A DNA stretch of 64,000 bases from Sideroxydans sp. (GTDB lineage: Bacteria > Pseudomonadota > Gammaproteobacteria > Burkholderiales > Gallionellaceae), in assembly GCA_027310725.1 (NCBI GenBank), contig DAIDAG010000078.1, positions 1-64,000 of the forward strand, in the 5' to 3' direction. Within the stretch, counting starts at the first letter, position 1. Every line of letters starts with the position of its first letter. Made by a program: the position numbers and the translations under genes. Shown in pieces: positions 20,701-28,050 of this stretch. A model generated the notes under the pieces. The model was given only the letters and a program-made list of their open reading frames with translations. It was not told the origin of the DNA and did not search any database.

Positions 20701-23700
20701 CGGATAGGCGCAGTCCGCATTGTTGTACCCGGCACCTGCGAAGGCGGACGTCGGTACGACGGGCGTATCCAGGTACTGGGTCGTCCCGGGCATGAACGGC
20801 AGCTCATAACAGAACTGGCTGTAACCCTGAGTGAACAACGGATCCGTGCCTATCTTCCCGAAGTTCGGATTGGGCACTACCGTCCCGGCGGAATTGACGA
20901 TCGTCGATCTGATGTCGGCGGTCGGCCCCAGATCGTTCATGCAGAACACCATCATCGTCGGTGCATACCCGGTCGGGTTGGGCGGATTGACTTCCCAGGT
21001 CGAGTAAGTCATCCCGTTGTAAGCGCCCCAATGGTCCGCATATACGCGGTTGGTTTCGTTCCCTGCCCAGTCACGGACAGACACCGGCAAATCGGGTGGC
21101 GCAAACTTCTCGCCGAATTGCGGAGAGAAGGGATCGAATTCCGACGTGTAGTCGTCCGTGATGCCGCCGGTGAACTTGGAGGCGATATGGGTGGACGTGA
21201 AGACGTAGAACTTTGCGATCGCTCCCATCTGGTCATTCAGTGTCACTTCCTTGCGATCGCAAAGACGGCGGGTCGCTCCTGCGAACGGCGCCACTTCTTT
21301 GGAACCGGGGAACAGGCTGATGTAGTCCGGCACGATCCGCGCTTCGCCGACGCACGGCCAAGTGGGCTCAGGCACGAATCCCGGCACGATCTGGTTATTG
21401 GGCTTGGTGCCCAAGCCTTGTGTCGGATTCTGGGCGTTGTTCGCGTTGTAGGCTGCACCCACCGAAGCCTGGTCGGGCAGGATGAATATGTTGCCCAGAC
21501 CGCCGAACTGCTGCGTCACCGGCGCGATATAGTTGTCGCCGATCAGGATGTTCTTGTCCTCTTCCTTGACCAGCTCAAAGCCCGGTGGGACGACCACCTC
21601 GACAACGTACTTGCCGGGCGGCAGCATCGGTATACCCGCATAGAGATCAGGCGCAGCAACCGGGTCGGGCGAGCAGATCGTGCAATTCGTACCATTGGGC
21701 TTGCCGGTCGCCGGATCCGTCGAGGTCACGCTCGGGAACTTGTACATGCCGTCGTAGGGTGCCGGCTGGAGTTGATTCCAGTTGTGCATGCCGTCGTAGC
21801 ACTTGAACTGCGAGTTATACGGCAATGCAGTCAGGGCTGCCCCGCCATGCTGAGAGTTGTAAAAATCAAGGTATTCCGGCTGGTTGTACAGCGAGAAGAA
21901 GAACAGATCGGCGAGCGCGGTCCCTCCCGGCGTGCCCGGTGCCCCGCCCTGGCCTGGACAGTTCATGTTCGGGACCATATTCCCGTTGGCATCTGCATGG
22001 AATCCCTGCGCCCAATCGTCGAAGCTGCTGGTCTGCGTGTGATCGACCAGTGTCAACGTCGGGGTGATTCCGTCCGATGCGACTCCCTCTTGGTACAGGT
22101 TGATCGTGACGTGCGGAACCAAGGGCTCCCACTGCGTCTGGACCAGCATTTGCGGATCGTCGAATGGGCGCGTCGAAGCGTAGACGACGTGACCCTTGAT
22201 GCCGCCATTCTCACCGGCAACATAGGGCTCCTTGCCGAACTCGAGGAAATTGTTCTGGCCCGGGAAGCCCTGCCAGCCCTCGACACCACCCAGCCACGGC
22301 GGGTCGATACGGCCCGAGGAGAGTTGGGTACTGCAAGTCGTCGCACCATTGGTGGTGGTGCACACGCTGGGCGGATCACTGACCGGAGTCTGAATCGTCT
22401 TGCCGGCGCAGTCCGCACCGGCGCAATAGACGGCGCCAGGCAGGCGCAGATTGGCCGGCAGCGAAACCTGCTCGACGGTATTGGCCAGATTCTTGCCGAT
22501 AACGGAGGTTCCGCACGGAGGGTAGCCCGCACCGGGCACGGAACCGCCGCAGGTAGTCAATGTCTGGTCGGCTGGTCCGCCGACGTCGTAGACCACATGC
22601 GTACCCGTGTTCTTGTACCGGGTCACGTCCGTTTCAACGGTGTACCAACTGAACAGCGGGAAGGTCTCGTTGAAATTGGCCGTGCCGGTAAAGTCCGTGA
22701 CGAGCAGGTTCTCAAGGCTGCCATCGCGCAGCCGGACCGCGACGTTGGCGAACGGTATCCCCGCCTCGGTAGACTGTGAGAGGCCATCCCTGTTGTCGTC
22801 GATGAATGTTCGTGTGTAGAGGTTGGTCTGCCATTGGGTCGACGCGATATTGCCCATGTTGCAGACATGCTGCGAGGATCCTGAACCTGGGCAAACGCTG
22901 GTTGCCGATCCCAGCCTGACAGGCGTCGAGAGGCCGTCCACCAGTTGATCGTTCCATTGGTCAAACGTCGTGATGCGCCAATCGCCATCGGGAAGGCCGG
23001 TGAGGGTGAAATTGCCTTTCGCGTCGCACTTGGCAAATGCGAAGTCTTCACCGTCGGGGTCTCCGACGCTGACGTAGCACTGCGTCCAATAGTAGGTGTC
23101 GCGCGAACCGCTTTCATACAATCTTTCATCGGGCGTCCGGCTCAAGCGCTGACCGGTGATCGTGCCTTTCAGGGTGTTGCCGCAATTCGCAGCCGCTGGA
23201 TACTGGGGCGCGCTCGGGTCCGTTCCCGCGCAGACCTCCTTCAGACGGCTGCTGATGATCTTCGGGTTTGCAAAGCCGATGCTGACGTGGTAGCCCGCCG
23301 GCCCGAACTCCTGGAAGTAGCTCGGCTCGCCAATCCGGATAAATGCATCGTGTGCCTTCTGACCGTCCAGCGTGTTGGTCTGCAGCCATTCCTCACCTCG
23401 TGCTATGCGGTCCGCTCCCGGCGTGGCTACCACACCGAACCGTCCCGGCATCAGGTTGTTGATCACCGCCTGCCCTGCCAACGGTGAGAGGGTTTTGCCG
23501 TCACTTTCATATTTGGGGCAGGTCACGATCATACCGGTGATACCCTGCCCCAGTTTCGTGATGGGGCAGGCATTGAGCCCTGTATTCGGATCCATCGTTC
23601 CGTCCAGGCTGTTGGTCAGCGGCTGGTTGAACATGTCGTAGGTCATCTGTCCGGTGAAATCGCCATTGCCGGCCATCGCGTCCCACAGGTGGATCTGGAA

Positions 23701-26418
23701 ACTTCCCAGACCCGGCTCCTGCGGTGACAGCACGTCGACCCCGCCTCCGCCATCCTGCTCGCCGTTCAGCGGAAAGTCATCCTCGAACACGAGTACGGAA
23801 AGTTTGCCCGGCTGGAATGGCGCTGGCTGCGCCAGTATCGTGACCGGCGGAATACAGGTCGTTGCGCCCGCTGCCGGCGTGCATGTGGCTCCGGTGAGCG
23901 GCGCTACACAGGTCGTCGTCGTGCCGGACGTCTGGCAGTTTGCTCCGATTGGAGCACCGCCCATGCCGTGGCCACAATGACCGGCGGCCATTCCGGCCTT
24001 GGAGCAATCCGGTGTCCCCGTGTATCCTGCACCAAACGGATTGGCCGCGTCACCCGGCAGGATTGAGATGTAGTAGCGCTTGGTCGGATCAAGGGCAACC
24101 TGGCTGGGAAGGACCGGCGTCATTCCGTTCCCCGTCGGATCTGGCCGGCAAACGCCATTGCTGATGTCGCAGACCGTATTCACGTGAGATCCCGTCGTCG
24201 GATCGATAACGGTCTGGCCTGCTTCACAGGAGAGCGGGCCTGTACAGCCCTGCGCCACGAAGGGCATGTAGCTGGTGTGGAAATTGACTCCCAAGGTAGG
24301 AACGATGCCGCTCCCCGCACTCGGGCATCCTGCCGGCGGCGGGTTGGTCGTGCACGACGGATCGATGTAGAAAGTCCGGTCTTCCTCGATCACCCAGCGA
24401 TAGTCGGTGATTTGAGTCTTCTTGTCGCCACCGTCCAGAACTGTGACACCCAAGCCGCTCCCGGCGGGGAAGACGACCGTCACGGTCGTGGCCGCACTAA
24501 GCGTTCCCTGGGAGTTCTGCGCCTGGTACGTGAACGTATAGGTGCCCGGCCCTGGGGCGACTGCCGTGAACCCGCCGTTTCCATCCGGAAGAACCGTCAT
24601 CCCGGCAGCTGCAACCGTCGACGTGTTGACTGTAAGTGGATAGCCAGCGGCGTCTTTGCAACCTGCCAGGACGCCCGGGGTCTTGACGGCCAGATATGTG
24701 GCCGTGCTCGCGTTGTACGTGGTCGCAGTACAGGTGATGCCGGAAGCACTCTCGATTGTCGCAGCAGCCAGACTGACGGTAGCGGTTATACCGGATGAAC
24801 AAGCCCCCGCCACAACGGTACCGTTCGCGCAGTAGGTAAAGGAATCCGTGGTGGCTGTCCCTGTGGGCACATACGTGAATGTGCCATTCGCGGCAAGAGT
24901 CAAAGTACCATTGACAGGCGCAACGAGGAGTTGAACGCCATAGACATTGGTATCGTTGGCGATCACACCCTTGGACGGATCCGACACGCTGAGTGTCTGG
25001 GCCGCAACCAGGGAGTTGTAGGTATCCGGTCTGGCAACCGCCGCGCCGAGCGAACCTGCAGCTGGGAGCCCGGTGCCATTGACACTAATGTAAGCCAGCA
25101 TGCCGGCATCGCGCTCGATCGCATTACCCGAAAGGCTCAATTCGCGGTCATACACCGGAAGTGCTGTGCCGCCGGCAGGGGGTACATTGATCATCACATC
25201 GTAGGTCTTGCCGGCGGCCATGAATACGTCGCTTTGCACCTTGGGAAGACCGGGCAGCCGGTTGCCGTCTTCCGCGATCAGCGAAAACCCCGAGGCCGGC
25301 GGTACTGGAGGAACGGCTGTCGGATTGCCACCCGTCAGCGAGCCTACGATCGACGGCACATGCATGCGCAAGCCTGCATTCACCATGCGCACCAGAACGT
25401 TTCCGGTGACGGGGGCGGCGGTCGTGCCCGGCAAAGCCGGGAACAGCGAAATCGCGGCATTAGTCTTGTTAAATGCGACGCCGTTGATCATGTAATAGAG
25501 CGGCGTATAGTTCACCGCCGGGGGATAGCAGGTATTTGCGATCCCGACGCCTGAGTTGGGATTTCCGCAGCCACCGGGCTGGCCAGACCATACCTTGGTC
25601 TCACTGAAACCCGCAGTGCTAACAGCGGTTTGGACGGCGCCGTTCTGGACAGGATCGATTTCGCTGAAGAGCAGCGGGACTTCAGCGTTGTAGGTTACGG
25701 CGGGCGTAGTCCCTGCTAACGGATATGCCGTGCCTGCAGTCGCTCCGACGGGCGCGGTGGTGACCACCAGGATTCCATACAGACCCATGGGACCCTGTAT
25801 CGACGGGTGTGTACCGGACTCAATCAGGTAGGTGCCCGGCCGCAAGTTGCTCCAGGTGAGCGTACATCCGGAGGCGCACTCTCCGGTGGTCGGGGTCGCT
25901 CCGGTCGCGGCTACTTCCATGCCGAACGATTGCACGCGGGGTCCTTGCGGCGGGGGCGTAAAGGTCGCGCTACCACCCGCGATCGGCCAAGTCGTGCCCA
26001 CCTGCGGGGCGTGTGTCGCAACCGGACCGTATTGGGGCGTTCCGAGACCTCCGCCCAACTGGCCAACGATCACCAGCGAGGTAGGCACGGTGTTAGGAGT
26101 CGTGCTGCCTGTCGGCGTGAACGAGAGATTATTCGTCAGGTTGATCGTCAGAGGTTGTCCTGTGGGAACGCTAATCACGACGGGGGACCAACCGCCGGCA
26201 CCCGCGCTGTTATTCAACGCTGCGCAGGTCGCAGTCTCGCCGGTCACGACCGTGCCGCAGCTGTAGCCCCACATCGGGATCGTTGAGCCATCGGGCAGGT
26301 TTGCGATGGCCGGCCCCGCAGTCAGATTGAGCGCGAATGACGCTCCACTCGCCAGTAGGAAAACGGACAGTGCTGTCGCTGCTGCGAGCTTATTCAGCTT
26401 GAGTATGTTGTCTCTCAT
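17788..26418 (-). CDS. Giant exported multidomain protein with degenerate cupredoxin domains
   Basis: This 2876-residue protein (about 290 kDa) has a signal peptide (MRDNILKLNKLAAATALSVF...SFA). Residues 30-450 resemble the cupredoxin domains of the neighbouring multicopper oxidases (GPMGLYGILVV; LIAEDGNRLPGLPKVQSD) but lack their HxH copper motifs. Then come a bacterial cadherin-like repeat (about 460-550), an Ig-like region to about 650, and a HCGHGMGG segment near 814-821. SdrD B/carboxypeptidase-regulatory-like repeats extend to about 1900. An IPT/TIG-like domain lies near 1950-2050. A right-handed beta-helix from about 2060 to 2800 (SIQQAIDAAAPGDLIIVPAG, then many N-N-x-I repeats) and a DFFGNPRPDPTNLTHFDVGA end follow. 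It starts 17 bp after an oxidase gene and has GAGGAG upstream. It probably forms an extracellular scaffold; catalysis is doubtful. Confidence 0.85.
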   Translation of the reverse strand: MRDNILKLNKLAAATALSVFLLASGASFALNLTAGPAIANLPDGSTIPMWGYSCGTVVTGETATCAALNNSAGAGGWSPVVISVPTGQPLTINLTNNLSFTPTGSTTPNTVPTSLVIVGQLGGGLGTPQYGPVATHAPQVGTTWPIAGGSATFTPPPQGPRVQSFGMEVAATGATPTTGECASGCTLTWSNLRPGTYLIESGTHPSIQGPMGLYGILVVTTAPVGATAGTAYPLAGTTPAVTYNAEVPLLFSEIDPVQNGAVQTAVSTAGFSETKVWSGQPGGCGNPNSGVGIANTCYPPAVNYTPLYYMINGVAFNKTNAAISLFPALPGTTAAPVTGNVLVRMVNAGLRMHVPSIVGSLTGGNPTAVPPVPPASGFSLIAEDGNRLPGLPKVQSDVFMAAGKTYDVMINVPPAGGTALPVYDRELSLSGNAIERDAGMLAYISVNGTGLPAAGSLGAAVARPDTYNSLVAAQTLSVSDPSKGVIANDTNVYGVQLLVAPVNGTLTLAANGTFTYVPTGTATTDSFTYCANGTVVAGACSSGITATVSLAAATIESASGITCTATTYNASTATYLAVKTPGVLAGCKDAAGYPLTVNTSTVAAAGMTVLPDGNGGFTAVAPGPGTYTFTYQAQNSQGTLSAATTVTVVFPAGSGLGVTVLDGGDKKTQITDYRWVIEEDRTFYIDPSCTTNPPPAGCPSAGSGIVPTLGVNFHTSYMPFVAQGCTGPLSCEAGQTVIDPTTGSHVNTVCDISNGVCRPDPTGNGMTPVLPSQVALDPTKRYYISILPGDAANPFGAGYTGTPDCSKAGMAAGHCGHGMGGAPIGANCQTSGTTTTCVAPLTGATCTPAAGATTCIPPVTILAQPAPFQPGKLSVLVFEDDFPLNGEQDGGGGVDVLSPQEPGLGSFQIHLWDAMAGNGDFTGQMTYDMFNQPLTNSLDGTMDPNTGLNACPITKLGQGITGMIVTCPKYESDGKTLSPLAGQAVINNLMPGRFGVVATPGADRIARGEEWLQTNTLDGQKAHDAFIRIGEPSYFQEFGPAGYHVSIGFANPKIISSRLKEVCAGTDPSAPQYPAAANCGNTLKGTITGQRLSRTPDERLYESGSRDTYYWTQCYVSVGDPDGEDFAFAKCDAKGNFTLTGLPDGDWRITTFDQWNDQLVDGLSTPVRLGSATSVCPGSGSSQHVCNMGNIASTQWQTNLYTRTFIDDNRDGLSQSTEAGIPFANVAVRLRDGSLENLLVTDFTGTANFNETFPLFSWYTVETDVTRYKNTGTHVVYDVGGPADQTLTTCGGSVPGAGYPPCGTSVIGKNLANTVEQVSLPANLRLPGAVYCAGADCAGKTIQTPVSDPPSVCTTTNGATTCSTQLSSGRIDPPWLGGVEGWQGFPGQNNFLEFGKEPYVAGENGGIKGHVVYASTRPFDDPQMLVQTQWEPLVPHVTINLYQEGVASDGITPTLTLVDHTQTSSFDDWAQGFHADANGNMVPNMNCPGQGGAPGTPGGTALADLFFFSLYNQPEYLDFYNSQHGGAALTALPYNSQFKCYDGMHNWNQLQPAPYDGMYKFPSVTSTDPATGKPNGTNCTICSPDPVAAPDLYAGIPMLPPGKYVVEVVVPPGFELVKEEDKNILIGDNYIAPVTQQFGGLGNIFILPDQASVGAAYNANNAQNPTQGLGTKPNNQIVPGFVPEPTWPCVGEARIVPDYISLFPGSKEVAPFAGATRRLCDRKEVTLNDQMGAIAKFYVFTSTHIASKFTGGITDDYTSEFDPFSPQFGEKFAPPDLPVSVRDWAGNETNRVYADHWGAYNGMTYSTWEVNPPNPTGYAPTMMVFCMNDLGPTADIRSTIVNSAGTVVPNPNFGKIGTDPLFTQGYSQFCYELPFMPGTTQYLDTPVVPTSAFAGAGYNNADCAYPDATPAVKEVDGDGIGPWVSAAGHKLTITALGDQQVPNNAYNGPSATTAPYNQKTVNRHFGFGNTPGTVALIDKHGVSHPLTSVSWSDSTITGTVPKGVAECAVQQQVQYGGSTARCGQLVITAANGKESIDTVTVTIGGKAPTRLATNNPLTQNGPGSIQQAIDAAAPGDLIIVPAGTYNEMLLMWKPVRLQGVGAASSVINATTQPAGKLDPWRRQVNCLFGLTLDGWPISGAHPYDSSGTYTCSATMQFQVDRIPTEATIGWDATLNGNLAEMLQEPSLMGALEGAGITILAKGVNFPAGQDPFQLNAGEAAFPTGTTLLTNADCTTGSGGSNPYPSNFQCNPSAIDGMGITESSQGGGAVFVHAWGHNIQIANNRITANSGTLSGGINIGQGEYPPSYSQGAANLAPGSCESSEVTGVQLPYCHNLNVNVHHNAVTLNSSTGDELFSATPAGAGGVTFCTGADYYKFNYNWICGNLSSGDGGGVGHVGFSKNGEIEHNVIVFNQSTNPTIPTNGGGIVVMGAPDVDPTCGATTDQDCVSAPGSIGPSDGIGPGLKINGNLIMGNAAESGSGGGIAFQNVNGAEVLAFPNRPGQWYGVSVTNNIIVNNVAGWDGAGMSLLDALKMNITNNTIASNSTTATSGTLFNTLGAPLASTQNTTNNCVNSANCGNTSLPEPAGLVSIQNSAVLAANMNQLPTATPIICPDGNYAPGTAARNGTCKSISYPVLANNVFWQNSAYYVGVAPFSTQYQQAVVTLFNAFTGTQPATQTATGACVPASYWDIGVRGDTSATPNSGSGFTLNPTWSVLTSIAGYSGSSQHNTASNPAFVTQYCDGARIPPESGASGWAVPPGISDATVPNPIFNLTPVATVDEGNNWVNLRWGPLTTTNPTTLGTDGNYGGGLPLGDYTLVSTSPAIDYVPVGQAHPPTDFFGNPRPDPTNLTHFDVGAVEFAQASVVFNVPPVFNQAP

Positions 26419-26435
26419 TGCAGTTCTCCTCTTTC

Positions 26436-28040
26436 CTAATTAGATTCGTCGATCACGAATTCACGGGAATCGATCAGCATCATCATCAGCATTCCGCCGG
26501 GGAAGACATTGTTGGTAGTGATCTCGCGCTCGTTGTGCGAGTGCCACATGAACGCAAAGCCGCGCTCGTTGGATGGATTGGCCTGAATATTCGAGGGCTG
26601 AAAAACACCGGTGGGACCGGTCGCGCGGGAGGTCGCATCCGGACCCAGATAGGGACTGCCGCTGTACCAGGCGCCGTTCGTCAGGATGTTCGGATCAGGA
26701 AGAGTGGCGGGGCCACCGCTAGCGACATCCCCGAACGGAGCAACCTGCAGCGGCTTGTTGTGATCCTGGCACCATTCGAAATAGTTGACTGCGGTCGGAT
26801 CTCCAGTGTTGTAGCCATTGGCATCCGGAGTGCAGGTGAGCAAAGCGAGCGGATCAGCGGAACCCGGATTGTGGCCGTACATATCCCAGTTCAATCCTCT
26901 CCCGGTGTAGTAGAAAATTCCATCGAAAGCCTGCCCCGGCGTGGTGTCGGTTGTGAACATCAGCATTCCCGCAAGCTGGGTGGCGCCGGTCGAATCGGGC
27001 GGAGTCAGTATGAGGTTCCCGTCGCGCCCGAGGATGCGCACATGATTCGCATGCTCGTGGAATGGATGCTGCCAACGCCCCTGGCCAATAACGCGGATCA
27101 GCGTTTGCTCCCCCGGATGCATGTGAGGATTGCCGTTGTAGGGCTGGTGCGGATATTCGGGCGCGAAGTTGGCGTCCATGTCATCCGGCATGGAGCGCCC
27201 GTTGATCAGGAAGTACGCCGGGTGGTAAGGCTCGGTCGGAACCTCAAGACTGCATGCAGGAGTTCCCGCGGTGCAGCCAGCCAATGCTGTGACCTGCGCC
27301 AAAGCCTGGTTGTGTATGTTGGGATCCATCTCCGCGAACTGGAACAGGTACTCCCTGTCGTAGCACGTTTTGGGGTGGTCGTAAGCGGACTTAGACAGCC
27401 TGAAATCAGACTCATGATGAGCCGCTTCCGCCGAGAGGTTCTTCGCCGCGTAGCCTGTCGTACAAGCGGTGGGGATGCTGGCCGGGAGTACGATGATTGC
27501 GCCATACAGGCCCATCTCGACCTGGAGATCACCCTGCGTTCCGCTGTAGTAGGCGCGAGTTCCCGGCGACGAGGCTGTAAACGTGTAGGTCACGGATCCG
27601 CCGGGGGGAGCCTCGCACGTCAACAATCCTTGCTGACCTGCAGGGCAGGTGGACGTCAGTTGGAATCCAGGAAACAGAATGGAGGTGTTGCCGACTGCAG
27701 CGGGGAGATTATTCGTCAGGTTGACCGTTACCGTCTGCCCTTCCGTGACGATCAGCGTGGGGCCTGGAACCTGCATCGTGGGGCAATTAGCGCCCGGCAT
27801 CAAGCTTGCGGGAGGATTGAAGCCGCCAGGCGTGTGTGCCGAGTCGCAGCCGTAGCCCCAGGCGTAAACCGCTGCTCCATCAGGCTGATTGAGATTGGCC
27901 GTTTTCGCGGTCAGATAGAAGGTCGGACCTGTTATGCCCGGAGCCGCCGCGTACGCAGTACTTGCAAGCAATGCGCTTAGGCACGCCACGGCAGCCACCA
28001 GGAGGCGCCCGAATAAGGTCTCTGCATAAAGTTGGCACAT
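26436..28040 (-). CDS. Multicopper oxidase-like protein 2 (C-terminal copper motifs only)
   Basis: This 534-residue exported protein has a signal sequence ending near AYA at residues 29-31. The C-terminal cupredoxin has HPFHEHANH at 325-333 and FMWHSHNEREITTNN at 498-510, the places of the third and fourth copper motifs of multicopper oxidases. The type 1 cysteine is serine (HSH instead of HCH). The N-terminal domain has SILFPG and YYSGTQ where HxH motifs are expected, so it is degenerate. The gene begins 10 bp after the stop of protein 1, with its AGGAG site overlapping that stop (TAGGAG), so translation is coupled. It may supply half a trinuclear copper site together with protein 1. Large secreted oxidases of this kind are linked to Mn(II) oxidation in some bacteria, but no substrate is shown here. 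Confidence 0.85.
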   Translation of the reverse strand: MCQLYAETLFGRLLVAAVACLSALLASTAYAAAPGITGPTFYLTAKTANLNQPDGAAVYAWGYGCDSAHTPGGFNPPASLMPGANCPTMQVPGPTLIVTEGQTVTVNLTNNLPAAVGNTSILFPGFQLTSTCPAGQQGLLTCEAPPGGSVTYTFTASSPGTRAYYSGTQGDLQVEMGLYGAIIVLPASIPTACTTGYAAKNLSAEAAHHESDFRLSKSAYDHPKTCYDREYLFQFAEMDPNIHNQALAQVTALAGCTAGTPACSLEVPTEPYHPAYFLINGRSMPDDMDANFAPEYPHQPYNGNPHMHPGEQTLIRVIGQGRWQHPFHEHANHVRILGRDGNLILTPPDSTGATQLAGMLMFTTDTTPGQAFDGIFYYTGRGLNWDMYGHNPGSADPLALLTCTPDANGYNTGDPTAVNYFEWCQDHNKPLQVAPFGDVASGGPATLPDPNILTNGAWYSGSPYLGPDATSRATGPTGVFQPSNIQANPSNERGFAFMWHSHNEREITTNNVFPGGMLMMMLIDSREFVIDESN

Positions 28041-28050
28041 GGCTGATCTC

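Noticed and set aside
19396-22779. 1127-codon open frame on the plus strand opposite the giant protein gene
   Set aside because: It is antisense to a gene with signal peptide, recognisable domains and ribosome-binding site; its translation is Arg/Gly/Val-rich as expected for a shadow frame.
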